Shown one piece after another: positions 25,653-34,469 of a stretch of 64,000 bases of DNA. Within the stretch, counting starts at the first letter, position 1; every line of letters begins with the position of its first letter. Origin of the DNA: Ramlibacter agri (lineage in GTDB: Bacteria; Pseudomonadota; Gammaproteobacteria; Burkholderiales; Burkholderiaceae_C); NCBI RefSeq assembly GCF_012927085.1, contig NZ_JABBFX010000001.1, forward strand, positions 1,178,001 to 1,242,000, given 5' to 3'. The notes beneath the pieces were generated by a model. It saw nothing but the letters and a program-made list of their open reading frames with translations, searched no databases and was not told where the DNA came from. Both the position numbers and the translations under genes were made by a program.

Positions 25653-25706
25653 CCAACGAATTTCGATTTGCACATGCGCATAAGTTAGGCACGAGATATT
25701 CGTTGG
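25653..25706. repeat. 9-bp inverted repeat CCAACGAAT / ATTCGTTGG
   Basis: CCAACGAAT at 25653-25661 is repeated inverted at 25698-25706 across 36 bases, within the 200-bp gap before the RBBP9-like hydrolase. The unusually AT-rich segment inside holds TTGCAC and GCGCATAAG. It could be a pair of operator half-sites, but the wide spacing makes chance possible. Confidence 0.3.
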
Positions 25707-25729
25707 AAACGGCGGGCGCGCTGCCCAGA

Positions 25730-26368
25730 ATGCGGCAGATGCAAGAGACCCATCGCGCCGGCTTCACGGCATCCAAGGCTACGGACTTCGATGGCGGCTT
25801 CGCGTTCGACCAGCCGGATGCCGTGCCCCTGATCGTTCCCGGCTGGCGCAATTCCGGCCCCGGGCATTGGCAGAGCCTGTGGGCGCAGCGCATTCCCGGC
25901 ACGCTGCGCGTGCAGCAGGACGACTGGGTCCACCCCACGCGCGATGCCTGGGTGTCGTCCATCACGCGCAGCGTGCTGGAGGCGGACCGACCGGTGGTCA
26001 TCGTCGCACACAGCCTGGGTTGCATCGCCACGGTGCACCTGCCCGATGACGTGGCGGAGCGCATCGACGGTGCGCTGCTGGTCGCGCCGGCGGACCCGGA
26101 GCGGCGCGCGGCGCTGCAGGATTTCGCGCCGGTGCCGCATGCTCGCCTGCCTTATCGCAGCATCGTGGTGGCCAGCGGCAACGACCCCTATTGCCCCGCG
26201 CGCCTGGCCGGCGCCTATGCGCGCAACTGGGGCAGCGAGTTCCTGCGCCTGCCCGAGGCCGGGCACATCAACATCGAGTCGGGGCACGGCGAATGGCCGC
26301 TCGGCTGGGCGCTGCTGCAGTCGCTGCTGGCCACGGTGCCCGCGCCCTCCCTGCAGGTCGCAGTCTGA
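25730..26368 (+). CDS. RBBP9/YdeN-family serine hydrolase
   Basis: Small cytoplasmic alpha/beta hydrolase of about 212 residues. Family marks are PLIVPGWRNSGPGHWQSLW at the first strand, the nucleophile elbow AHSLGC, the catalytic Asp in ASGNDPYC and His in EAGHINIESGHGEWPLG. The RBBP9/YdeN group has poorly known, probably peptide or ester, substrates. The start is uncertain: ATG 25730, ATG 25739 and TTG 25703 are all in frame and none has a good ribosome-binding site. It is convergent with the carboxylesterase gene that ends ten bases away. Confidence 0.85.
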   Translation: MRQMQETHRAGFTASKATDFDGGFAFDQPDAVPLIVPGWRNSGPGHWQSLWAQRIPGTLRVQQDDWVHPTRDAWVSSITRSVLEADRPVVIVAHSLGCIATVHLPDDVAERIDGALLVAPADPERRAALQDFAPVPHARLPYRSIVVASGNDPYCPARLAGAYARNWGSEFLRLPEAGHINIESGHGEWPLGWALLQSLLATVPAPSLQVAV

Positions 26369-26377
26369 AGGACCGGC

Positions 26378-28009
26378 TCAGTCCCGCGACAGCCGCGGCG
26401 ACGACGAGGTCAGCGTGTCCGGCGTGTGGAAAGCCATGCGCTCGCGGTTCTCGCCGAGCACGCGGGTCTCGTTGCCGAATTCGACCAGCTGCTGCTGCTC
26501 CGGCGTCCAGCGTGGCCAGGGCGTTGCACGCGTGGCGGGATTGCCGGTGCGCGCGAAGGCCAGCAGGCTGTCCATCATGCGCGCCGACAGCTCGCGGTCG
26601 AAGGGCGTCCAGTCGCGCGTCGTGCGGAACATGTTGAACGCATCCAGCGTGTCGAAGAAGTAGGGCAGGTCGGAGGTGTGGTACGCGCCGATGGCCGCCG
26701 GGTTGTCGTAGAACTTCACGCCCGGCGTGAAGGGATGCACGCGCGAGAACATGAACATGTAGAACGGCGCCTTGCCCGTGCGGCTGTGGGCGGCGGCCCA
26801 ACTGTGCGCGCCGAGTTCGATCAGGCCTTCGCGGGCGGCCGTCTTGCCCATCTCCTTGGCCTCGGCGTCGGAAGACGCCGGGTACAGCTGCAGGAAGCGT
26901 TCGGACTTGTCGCCGAACAGCTTCTTCGCGGTCGCCTGGTACTCGTCGAGGTTGGCCGCGGTGCGCAGCGCGTTGGAGCTCTCGTCGTGCGTGAAGCCGT
27001 CGAGGACGGGCACGTCGTTCTGCTTGCCGGCGGCGTAGATGTTGGCCACCGTGTCGGGCAAGAACCAGCCATCGACGATGGGAGGCACGGTGATCGTGCC
27101 GGCGCAACCGAGCTGGCAGTCCTTCTGCAGCTCCAGCAGCTTGTCGGCCGGCAGGTTGCGCATCTCGGCCAAGGTGGCGGCGCCGGAGGCCTTCTGCACT
27201 TCCAGGCCGACCTTCTCGGCCTCCGCGCGGCCCATCATCGGCCGGCCGGGGTCGAGGAAGGTGCCGCTCATGGCGAAGGCGCGGTGGAACAGGCCCTTGG
27301 ACAGCGGGCTGGCCGTGTGCGCAGACACGGAAGAAGCGCCGGCCGATTGCCCCGAGATGGTGACGTTGCGCGGGTCGCCGCCGAAGCGCGCGATGTTCCG
27401 CTGCACCCATTGCAGCGCCGCGACCTGGTCGAGGAAGCCGTAGTCGCCCGAGCTGTGGTGCGGCGACTCCGCCGCCAGCTCCGGGTGCGCCATGTTGCCG
27501 AGGATGCCGAGACGGTAGTTGAAGTTGACGAACACGGCGCCGCGCTTCGCGACGTTCTCGCCGTCATACAGCGCCGAGCCGCTGGAGCCGATCGAGTAGC
27601 CGCCGCCATAGAAGAACACCACCACCGGCAGCTTCGCACCGGCCTGGGCCTTCTGCGGCGCCCACACGTTGAGGGTCAGGCAGTCCTCGTTGGTCGATTC
27701 CTCGCCGAAGTAGTGGTTGAGGTTCTTGCGGCGCAGTACCTGGATGCATTCCGGCCCCTTGCGGTCGGCGTTGTAGACGCCTTGCCAGGCCGCTACCGGC
27801 TGCGGGTCGCGCCAGCGCAGCTCGCGCACCGGCGGCGCGGCGAAAGGAATGCCGAAATACGCCTTCACGCCGGAGGGCAGCACCTTGCCCGCGACCTTGC
27901 CGGAGTCGATCTGCACCGGGTCGCCCGGCACGCGTTGGGCCACGATTTGCGCTTGCAGCGGGCCGGTCAGGAGGGTCGCCAGCGCGGCGCCGAGGAAGAG
28001 GGAACGCAT
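26378..28009 (-). CDS. Secreted type-B carboxylesterase
   Basis: Exported carboxylesterase/lipase of the cholinesterase-like family, 543 residues, signal peptide about 1-20. It has the oxyanion loop VVFFYGGGYSIGSSG, the early family motif EDCLTLNVWAP, the nucleophile elbow ISGQSAGASS (Ser222; Gln replaces the usual Glu before Ser), a glutamate-containing THDESS and the late His in GAYHTSDLPYFFD. It lies 18 bp downstream of the tannase-family gene on the same strand, so both are probably one TetR-controlled esterase operon acting on plant-type esters outside the cytoplasm. Confidence 0.9.
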   Translation of the reverse strand: MRSLFLGAALATLLTGPLQAQIVAQRVPGDPVQIDSGKVAGKVLPSGVKAYFGIPFAAPPVRELRWRDPQPVAAWQGVYNADRKGPECIQVLRRKNLNHYFGEESTNEDCLTLNVWAPQKAQAGAKLPVVVFFYGGGYSIGSSGSALYDGENVAKRGAVFVNFNYRLGILGNMAHPELAAESPHHSSGDYGFLDQVAALQWVQRNIARFGGDPRNVTISGQSAGASSVSAHTASPLSKGLFHRAFAMSGTFLDPGRPMMGRAEAEKVGLEVQKASGAATLAEMRNLPADKLLELQKDCQLGCAGTITVPPIVDGWFLPDTVANIYAAGKQNDVPVLDGFTHDESSNALRTAANLDEYQATAKKLFGDKSERFLQLYPASSDAEAKEMGKTAAREGLIELGAHSWAAAHSRTGKAPFYMFMFSRVHPFTPGVKFYDNPAAIGAYHTSDLPYFFDTLDAFNMFRTTRDWTPFDRELSARMMDSLLAFARTGNPATRATPWPRWTPEQQQLVEFGNETRVLGENRERMAFHTPDTLTSSSPRLSRD

Positions 28010-28027
28010 GGAAGCTCCTGGGGAAAC

Positions 28028-29845
28028 TCAGAGGCAGGAATACGAAGAAGCGCTGCGCGCCGGCCCCGTGCCGTTCCACGTCGCTTTCTTCGGGTAGACG
28101 CAGATCGGGAAGGTGGTGCCCTTGTCGCGCGAGGTGATCACGATCGTGCCGGGCGCGGTGCCGCCCTCCACCCAGTCCTGCAGCGCGCTGAACATCTGGT
28201 CCTGCTCGCGGGTGGGCAGCTGGTTGTTGTCGCCGGGCAGCGCCGGCATGGCGATGGTGTCGTTGGCGCCGGCCACGGTGTAGCCGCGGCCTTGCGAGCT
28301 GTGCGCCATGCCCGGGATGTTGTACATGCGCAGGAAGCGCTGCACCTGCGCTTCGCCGCCGGCCCAGGCCACGACGCTCTCGTAGTAGTGCGTGGCGCCG
28401 GCGGGCGGAATGGCGTCGTCGGCCCAGCCGTTCCACAGGATCATCTTGCGGCCGTCATCGCGCACGCCGGAGAGGTCGGCCTTGTCCGCCAGGTGTTCAC
28501 GCAGGAAAGCGATGGTGGGCACGCGCTGCATGGCCTGCGCGTAAGTGGCGTAGTTCAGTTCGTGCCAGCGGTTGCGCTCCTGCGTAGACGCGTTGACGAT
28601 CGGCGCGTCCGAATTGGCGGATGCGTCGGCGGCATAGCGCACGTCCTGCATCGTCAGCGCCAGGATGTCGGTGCGGGCATTGGTGATGCCGCCGGTGATG
28701 TTGGTGCCGCGCATGTGGCCCCACCAGAGCTGCTTGGGCCCCAGCACCACGCCGGCGCGGCCATCGCGGGTCTGCCCCGGGTCGTAGCTGCCATCGGTGG
28801 TGGGCCCGTACCAGATCTTGTCCAGCGCGCGGGCTTCGGCCACCGACATGCAGCTGGCGGCGTCGGCATTGGTGCCGGTCACGCTTTCACCCGCGACGCC
28901 GGCGCACAGCATGCCGGCATCGCGCACGGGGTCGTAGGCGCAGGCGGGCGCGTCCACCAGGTAGCCCAGCTTCTCCTTGTCACAGCTCGCGACCGCGCGC
29001 GCGGTGGCCACCGACACCTTGCGGGCGAAGGCCGTGGCCGCCGGCTTGTCCAGGGCGGAGATGTGCAGGTCGGACTGCATCACCACCTGTGGATAGAGAG
29101 CGGCCAACCCGAACAGCGAGGCGTTGACCGCCGGCTGGGCGACGAGGTAGCCGTCGTACTGCGCGGGCCATTCCTGCGCCACCTTCAGGCCCTGCCGGCC
29201 GCCGGTGGAATGGCCGTCGTAATAGGCGTAACGCGGTGCGTGCCCGTAGTAGGCCTCGACCAGCGAGCGCGTCTTCACGGCCTGCTCGTACATCGCGCGC
29301 CGGCTCATGTCCTGCATGCTCTCCAGGTTGACCGCGCCGCTGGAGAGGAAGGCAAAGGACGCGTCCTGGTACCAGGGCTGGCCGCCGTCGTGCGTGCCGG
29401 AGGCGAAGCCCATGTTGGCGATGGCGATCGCCGGGACCTTGCTGCCGATCTTGTCCGGGTAGCGATGCCCGCCACCTACCCAGCCGCCGCCGCCGTAGTT
29501 GCGGATGCGCTCGTTCCAGCCGTCGGGCAACCACACCTCCATGCCTATGCCTTCGGTGTACGAACGCGCGTTGGCATCCTTTTCCGCCGTGGCGCCCGGG
29601 CCCACCAGCAGCTTGACCAGGCACATGTCGCGCGCGGCGACCACCGGCTTCTGCGAGTCCACCGCGGTGATGGGCGTTCCCTTCGCGATGCGGCGGACCG
29701 CGATGACGCGCGTCTGCGCATCCGGATGGAAGGCCGCCTGGATGCCGTCGTCGCAGGCGAGTGGCGCCCGCGCGGCGGGTTGCGAAGCGCAGCCCGCCAG
29801 CAGGGCGGCGGACAAGGCGAGCGAGCAGATGCCCAGCAGTTTCAT
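28028..29845 (-). CDS. Tannase/feruloyl esterase family lipoprotein
   Basis: Tannase/feruloyl-esterase family hydrolase of 605 residues; members cleave gallate or hydroxycinnamate esters. The signal peptide ends in lipobox LAGC, so it should be a lipoprotein. The nucleophile elbow is GHSTGGRQG (Ser213), the acid is in NGWADDAIPP (Asp476 or 477) and the base in PGMAHSSQG (His515). Most members have Cys next to both Ser and His, forming a disulfide (CS-D-HC motif); here these are His212 and Ser516, so the bridge is missing on both sides. It is divergent from a TetR gene with an operator between them and is followed by a carboxylesterase. Confidence 0.88.
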   Translation of the reverse strand: MKLLGICSLALSAALLAGCASQPAARAPLACDDGIQAAFHPDAQTRVIAVRRIAKGTPITAVDSQKPVVAARDMCLVKLLVGPGATAEKDANARSYTEGIGMEVWLPDGWNERIRNYGGGGWVGGGHRYPDKIGSKVPAIAIANMGFASGTHDGGQPWYQDASFAFLSSGAVNLESMQDMSRRAMYEQAVKTRSLVEAYYGHAPRYAYYDGHSTGGRQGLKVAQEWPAQYDGYLVAQPAVNASLFGLAALYPQVVMQSDLHISALDKPAATAFARKVSVATARAVASCDKEKLGYLVDAPACAYDPVRDAGMLCAGVAGESVTGTNADAASCMSVAEARALDKIWYGPTTDGSYDPGQTRDGRAGVVLGPKQLWWGHMRGTNITGGITNARTDILALTMQDVRYAADASANSDAPIVNASTQERNRWHELNYATYAQAMQRVPTIAFLREHLADKADLSGVRDDGRKMILWNGWADDAIPPAGATHYYESVVAWAGGEAQVQRFLRMYNIPGMAHSSQGRGYTVAGANDTIAMPALPGDNNQLPTREQDQMFSALQDWVEGGTAPGTIVITSRDKGTTFPICVYPKKATWNGTGPARSASSYSCL

Positions 29846-29871
29846 CGGTGGTCTCCCGAAGTTCGGCGCAT

Positions 29872-29889
29872 GTTAACAATCTTGTTAAC
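29872..29889. promoter_or_regulatory. TetR-type operator GTTAACAA-N2-TTGTTAAC
   Basis: A perfect inverted repeat, GTTAACAATCTTGTTAAC, two 8-bp arms with a 2-bp centre, lies in the 96-bp gap between the tannase gene and the divergent tetR. It is AT-rich in a GC-rich neighbourhood and is sized for a TetR dimer. The sequence is seen; binding by the TetR at 29942 is inferred. Confidence 0.65.
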
Positions 29890-29941
29890 GCGGCCGCCAG
29901 TCCGGGATTTCCCGCAGGAGCGCATCGCGCATACTCGGACC

Positions 29942-30601
29942 ATGGCCCGTTCCCGAAGTGCATCCGCCGCGGCAAAGCCCGCCGAGTCCGCCGGCGAGCA
30001 GGAACTGAATCGCAGCGCGCTCCTCGCCGCCGCGGCCACCGAATTCGCGGGCCACGGCCTGCGCGGCGCCAGCCTGGAGACCATCGCGCGCGCCGCCGGC
30101 ATCACGCGCGCCATGGTCTATTACTACTTCGGCGGCCGCGAGGGCCTGTACATCGCGACCCTCGAAGAGGCCTACCGCGGCATCAACGCCGCCGAGATGG
30201 CGCTGGACGTCGAACGGCTCGAGCCGCTGCAGGCCATGCGCAAGCTGGTCGAGTTCCGCATCGACTTCTATGCGCAGAACCCGACCTTCGTCGCGCTGGT
30301 GGCGGTGGAGAACCAGCTGGAAGGCGCCTACCTGCGCCAGTCCGAGGTGGTGCGCGACCGCGGCACCCACAACCTGGCGCGCACGCGCTCGGTGCTGGAG
30401 CGCGGCCAGCGCGAAGGCGCGTTCCGCAAGGGCGTGGACCCGCTCGACCTGCACCAGCTGATGGTGTCGATCGGCATCTTCAACGTGTCGAACCGCCACA
30501 CTTTCGGGCTGATCTTCGGCCGCGACCTGGGCAGCGAGTCGCAGCTCGCGCGCACGCGCAGGATGGCGGCGGAAGTGGTGCTGCGCTACCTCGCGCCGTA
30601 G
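29942..30601 (+). CDS. TetR family regulator of the esterase operon
   Basis: One-component repressor of 219 residues. The N-terminal helix-turn-helix reads LLAAAATEFAGHGLRGASLE then IARAAGITRAMVYYYFGGREGLY, and the C-terminal half resembles the TetR_C ligand domains, with VALVAVENQLEGAYLRQS. An Ala/Ser-rich tail of about 20 residues precedes the DNA-binding part. It is divergent from the tannase-family gene and likely represses it through the GTTAAC palindrome, responding to an ester-derived aromatic, though the ligand is a guess. Confidence 0.88.
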   Translation: MARSRSASAAAKPAESAGEQELNRSALLAAAATEFAGHGLRGASLETIARAAGITRAMVYYYFGGREGLYIATLEEAYRGINAAEMALDVERLEPLQAMRKLVEFRIDFYAQNPTFVALVAVENQLEGAYLRQSEVVRDRGTHNLARTRSVLERGQREGAFRKGVDPLDLHQLMVSIGIFNVSNRHTFGLIFGRDLGSESQLARTRRMAAEVVLRYLAP

Positions 30602-30660
30602 CGGGGCCGGGCCGCGCCAGACAAAAAGTTCATGGCTTGAAACGGCCGCCGGCCGCGGAC

Positions 30661-30689
30661 TGGACGCTGGTTTTCGCGCTTCCTATCCT
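30661..30689 (+). promoter_or_regulatory. Possible sigma-70 promoter of the Bug operon
   Basis: TGGACG (30661-30666) and TATCCT (30684-30689) are separated by 17 bases, 34 bases before the Bug start codon. Each matches four of six consensus bases. By eye only. Confidence 0.3.
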
Positions 30690-30722
30690 GTACGCGAGAC
30701 ACGAAAAACCAACGGAGACACC

Positions 30723-31709
30723 ATGAGCATTTCCCATGTGAGGCGGGTGGCGCTGCGCGCGCTGGCCGCCTTGACCCTGGGCGCGGCCCTGCAGCCCGCG
30801 CTGGCCCAGTCCTTCCCCGCCAAGCCGATCACGCTGGTCGTGCCCTTCGTGGCCGGCAGTCCAACCGATGTCGCGGCGCGGGCCTTCGCGGCCGATTTCG
30901 GGCAGGTGCTGAACACGACCGTGATCGTGGACAACCGCCCGGGCGCCAACCAGACGATCGCCGGCGCCTTCGTCGCCCGCGCCCCCGCCGACGGCTACAC
31001 GCTGTTCTTTGCCAACCTGCCCGCCGTGGTGGCGCCTTCGCTGCGCGCGCAACTGCCGTACAGCGGCCTGCGCGACTTCGCGCCGGTGGCGGACCTGCTC
31101 TCCATCGGCTTCATCCTGGTGACCTCGCCCAACGTGCAGGCGAACTCGCTGAAGGACTTCATCGCCATGGTGAAGGCCGATCCGTCCAAGGTCTCCTACG
31201 GCTCCTCCGGCATCGCGACGCCGATCCACCTGATGGCGGAGATGTTCAACAAGGAAATCGGCGTGAAGACGCTGCACGTCCCCTACAAGGGCGGCAACCA
31301 GGTGCAGCTGGACCTGATGACGGACCGCATCACCTTCGCCTTCCTGCCCACGGGCGCGATGGAGTTCGTGAAGAGCGGCAAGCTGAAGGTGTTCGGCCTG
31401 GCCGCCGACAAGCGCGATCCGGACTACCCGGACCTGCCGACCATGGACGAAGGCGGGCTGCGCGGCTTCAAGGCGACCGTCAAGTTCGTGCTGCTCGGCC
31501 CGAAGCAGATGCCCGCCGACGTGCTGAACCGGCTCAACGCCGCCGCCAACAAGGTGATCGCCAGCAAGGCCTTCTACGAGAAGGTGAAGTCGGTCGGCGG
31601 CGTCGAGATGTCGCCCCCCGCGACGCCGGCGCAGGTCCACGCGCGCATCGTCGAGGACGAAGCACGCTGGGACAACGTGGTGCAGAAGGCCAACATCCAG
31701 CTCGAATGA
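30723..31709 (+). CDS. Bug/TctC-type tripartite tricarboxylate receptor (first of three)
   Basis: Periplasmic receptor of the Bug family, 328 residues, signal peptide about 1-29 (ending PALAQ). Marks are PAKPITLVVPFVAGSPTDVAAR, IVDNRPGANQTIAGAFVARA, APADGYTLFF and VPYKGGNQVQLDLMTDRI. Bug proteins bind small carboxylates or cyclic acids, and are greatly expanded in Burkholderiales, often without their TctAB membrane partners, as here. AACGGAGAC precedes ATG 30723. Its stop overlaps the amidohydrolase start (ATGA). Confidence 0.92.
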   Translation: MSISHVRRVALRALAALTLGAALQPALAQSFPAKPITLVVPFVAGSPTDVAARAFAADFGQVLNTTVIVDNRPGANQTIAGAFVARAPADGYTLFFANLPAVVAPSLRAQLPYSGLRDFAPVADLLSIGFILVTSPNVQANSLKDFIAMVKADPSKVSYGSSGIATPIHLMAEMFNKEIGVKTLHVPYKGGNQVQLDLMTDRITFAFLPTGAMEFVKSGKLKVFGLAADKRDPDYPDLPTMDEGGLRGFKATVKFVLLGPKQMPADVLNRLNAAANKVIASKAFYEKVKSVGGVEMSPPATPAQVHARIVEDEARWDNVVQKANIQLE

Positions 31710-32590
31710 CGCTGGCCATGGACATGCAAGTCGAACTGCCCGCCGGCGCCTGCGACTGCCACACGCACGTCTTCCTGGCCGCGCAGGCCTACCCCTTCTG
31801 GCCGGGGCGCCGCTACACGCCGCCGCCGGCGTCGATCGAAGACCTGGTGAAGCTGCACGACGCGCTCGGCATCGCGCGGGTGGTGATCGTGCAGCCCAGC
31901 GTGTACGGCGCGGACAACGCCGCGACCTTGCAGGCGCTGCAGGTGCTAGGGCCGCAACGGGCGCGCGGTGTGGCCGTCATCGACGGGGGCACGTCGTCGC
32001 AGCAACTGCGCGAGCTGGCCACCGCCGGTGTGCGCGGCGTGCGCGTCAACCTGGAGGTGGATGGAGAGACCGACACGCGCAAGGCTTCGCGCTGGTTGCG
32101 CGAGGTCGCCGAGCGCGTCGGTCCGCTGGGCTGGCATGTGCAGGTCTTCGCCAACCTGCCCTTGCTCGGCGCCTGCAGCGAGCTGCTGCACTCGCTGGGC
32201 GTGCCGCTGGTGTTCGACCACTATGCCGGCGCCCACGCGCGCCTCGGTTTGCAGCAGCAGGGCCTGCCCGAAGTGCTGCGGCTGGTGGAAGCCGGCAAGG
32301 CCTACGTCAAGCTGTCGGCGCCCTACCGCTGCGCGAGCGAGCAGGACTACGCGGACCTGGAGCCGCTGACCCGCCTGTTCCTGCGCGCCAACCCGGAGCG
32401 CATGCTGTGGGGCAGCGACTGGCCGCATCCGCAGCCGGGCGTGCGCCCGCGGCCGGAGGACGTCTGCCCGCCGCATGACGTCGACTTGCGCCACGTGCTC
32501 GCCTCGCTGGCGGGATGGCTGGACAGCCGCGAGCATCTGCAACAGGTCTTCGTGGCCAACCCCGAGCGGCTGTATGGCTTCGGGCGCTGA
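31706..32590 (+). CDS. PDC-hydrolase-like amidohydrolase (LigI type)
   Basis: Amidohydrolase-2 family enzyme of 294 residues, close in plan to 2-pyrone-4,6-dicarboxylate lactonase LigI: N-terminal metal or site motif GACDCHTHVF, the middle FDHYAG and the C-terminal GSDWPHPQPG with Asp. LigI-type enzymes open lactones made in 4,5-cleavage of protocatechuate or gallate. It is translationally coupled to the Bug receptor upstream, so the receptor probably delivers its substrate or a precursor. No ring-cleavage dioxygenase is in the window, so the exact lactone is open. Confidence 0.85.
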   Translation: MTLAMDMQVELPAGACDCHTHVFLAAQAYPFWPGRRYTPPPASIEDLVKLHDALGIARVVIVQPSVYGADNAATLQALQVLGPQRARGVAVIDGGTSSQQLRELATAGVRGVRVNLEVDGETDTRKASRWLREVAERVGPLGWHVQVFANLPLLGACSELLHSLGVPLVFDHYAGAHARLGLQQQGLPEVLRLVEAGKAYVKLSAPYRCASEQDYADLEPLTRLFLRANPERMLWGSDWPHPQPGVRPRPEDVCPPHDVDLRHVLASLAGWLDSREHLQQVFVANPERLYGFGR

Positions 32591-33401
32591 CCTGCTGTCG
32601 GAGCTGCTGCAGGTGCCGGCCGAAGGCAGCAGCGAGCGGCCCGGCACGCGCAGCATCGCCCGCCTCGTCAAGGTGATGCGCACGGTGGCCGCGCGCCCGC
32701 AGTTCGGCTGGCGCCTGTCCGACCTGGCCGTGGCCTGCGAGCTCGATCGGGGCACCGTCCACCGCATGCTGGCCTGCCTGGTGGAGGAGCGGCTGGTGGA
32801 GCAGCGCGCGAGCGACCGGCACTACCTGCCCGGCCCGCTGATGTTCGAACTGGGGCAGGCATTGCCTGGTCATGTGCAGTTCCAGCGGCGTGCGGAGACG
32901 CTACTGGCTGCTTTCGCCCGCCGCATGGGTGGCATCGCCTTGCTGCTGCTGCGAAGCGGCAACGAATACGTGTGCAGCGTGCGCGTGGGCGCGCTGCCGC
33001 TCACGGGGTCGGTGCTGTACCCGGGCACGCGGCGGCCGCTCTTTACCGCGGCGGGTGGCGTCGCCGTCCTGCAGGCGCTGGCGCCCGCCGAGGCGCGGGC
33101 CGTGCTGGCGGACAACGTGGCGCAGGAAGTCGGGCGTTGCGGCAGTGGCCGGCTGGAGGCCTTGCAGCGCATGCGCGAGCGTTCCGACCGCCATGGCTTC
33201 GGCGTGAACCTGGGCGACGTGGTGCCGGGCATCCACGCCTTCGGCGTCCCGGTGCGCGACGGCGCCGGCGCAGCCTTCGCCGCGATCGCGCTGCTGGGAA
33301 CGCCCGAACTGTACGGAGAGCAGCAGGTGCCGCAATTGCATGCGGAGCTGCTGAAGGAAGCTGAAACACTGGGCGCCGACGCGCGCCGATTCCGGGACTA
33401 A
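32574..33401 (+). CDS. IclR family regulator
   Basis: IclR-type transcription factor of 275 residues. The winged helix (about 25-85) includes RSIARLVKVMRTVAARP, LSDLAVACELDRGTVHRML and ERLVEQRASDRHYLPGP, and the effector domain ends with the usual GVNLGDVVPGIHAFGVPVRD. Start ATG 32574 overlaps the amidohydrolase end by 17 bp; the frame is open further back but that overlaps more of the neighbour. As it is embedded in the operon it probably controls the whole Bug-amidohydrolase-reductase set. Confidence 0.87.
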   Translation: MASGADLLSELLQVPAEGSSERPGTRSIARLVKVMRTVAARPQFGWRLSDLAVACELDRGTVHRMLACLVEERLVEQRASDRHYLPGPLMFELGQALPGHVQFQRRAETLLAAFARRMGGIALLLLRSGNEYVCSVRVGALPLTGSVLYPGTRRPLFTAAGGVAVLQALAPAEARAVLADNVAQEVGRCGSGRLEALQRMRERSDRHGFGVNLGDVVPGIHAFGVPVRDGAGAAFAAIALLGTPELYGEQQVPQLHAELLKEAETLGADARRFRD

Positions 33402-33413
33402 GGAGCAGGAACG

Positions 33414-34466
33414 ATGACGAGAGTCTGTATCGTCGGCGCGGGAGCGGTCGGCGGCTATGTGGGAGCCCACCTGACCAGCGCGGGGGTGGATGCGGTGCTG
33501 GTCGACGCCTGGCCGGAGCACGTGCAGGCGATGCGCGAGCGCGGCCTCAGCGTGCGCGGCATGAACGGCGCCGGCTCGGTGCATGCGAAGGTCCGGGCGC
33601 TGCACGTGAGCGACGTTCCCCAACTGGTGCGCGAGCAGCCTTTCGACGTCGCCTTCATCGCCGTCAAGGCCTACGACACCGAATGGGCGACCCAGCTGGT
33701 GCTGCCCTACCTGGCGCCCACCGGCTGCGTGGTCTCGCTGCAGAACGGCATCAACGAAGAGACGATCGCGGCCATCGCCGGCTGGCAGCGCACCCTGGGC
33801 TGCTCGGTGAGCGCGCTGGCGGCGGAATTGGTGGAGCCCGCCTGCATCGTCCGCAATTCGCCGCTGGGCGACGACAAGAAGGCCGGCCTGCGCGTGGGCG
33901 AACTGCACGGGCAGGTGACGCCGCGCGCACGCCTGCTCGCCGAACTGCTGGCGCATGGCGATACCTGCAAGGTCACCACCAATCTCTGGGGCGAGCGCTG
34001 GTCCAAGCTGACGATCAATGCCATGCGCAATGGCGTCTGCGCGCTGACCGGCATGACAGGCAAGCAGCGGGACACGAACGAAGTCGCCCGTGAGCTGACG
34101 GTGCGCCTGGGCAGTTCCTGTATCCGGGTCGGCCGCGCGATGGGGCTGGCGCTGGAACCGGTGGGCGGCCTCGACCTGGACCTGCTGGCGCGCGCCGACG
34201 AAGACGCCGGCGCGCATGCCGAGATCACGCGCATGATCCTCGAGGTGGCCAACTCACGCACCGACGCGCAGCGGCCTTCGATGGGGCAGGACATCCAGCG
34301 GGGGCGCCGCACCGAGACCGAGTTCATCAACGGCCTGGTCGCGCGCCGCGGCGAGGCGCTGGGCGTCGACGTGCGCTACCACCGGCGCGTCAACGACGTC
34401 ATCAAGCGCATCGAGAAGGGCGAACTCGCCCCGAGCCCGGAGTTGCTGAACGCGATCGTCGACTGA
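33414..34466 (+). CDS. Ketopantoate-reductase-family dehydrogenase (PanE/ApbA)
   Basis: NAD(P)-dependent 2-ketoacid reductase family member of 350 residues. The Rossmann motif is CIVGAGAVGGYVGAHL at the N-terminus, and the catalytic Lys-Asn region is GERWSKLTINAMRNG. It is about 45 residues longer than E. coli PanE. Being the last gene of a Bug-amidohydrolase-IclR operon points to a catabolic 2-hydroxy/2-keto acid step rather than pantothenate synthesis. GGAGCAGGAACG precedes ATG 33414. Confidence 0.85.
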   Translation: MTRVCIVGAGAVGGYVGAHLTSAGVDAVLVDAWPEHVQAMRERGLSVRGMNGAGSVHAKVRALHVSDVPQLVREQPFDVAFIAVKAYDTEWATQLVLPYLAPTGCVVSLQNGINEETIAAIAGWQRTLGCSVSALAAELVEPACIVRNSPLGDDKKAGLRVGELHGQVTPRARLLAELLAHGDTCKVTTNLWGERWSKLTINAMRNGVCALTGMTGKQRDTNEVARELTVRLGSSCIRVGRAMGLALEPVGGLDLDLLARADEDAGAHAEITRMILEVANSRTDAQRPSMGQDIQRGRRTETEFINGLVARRGEALGVDVRYHRRVNDVIKRIEKGELAPSPELLNAIVD

Positions 34467-34469
34467 CGC

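Noticed and set aside
26426..30601. A 1391-codon open frame on the plus strand across the esterase genes and tetR
   Set aside because: Only its last 219 codons (tetR) have protein character. The rest is Arg/Gly/Ala/His-rich sequence antisense to two clear esterase genes, a common effect of high GC content.
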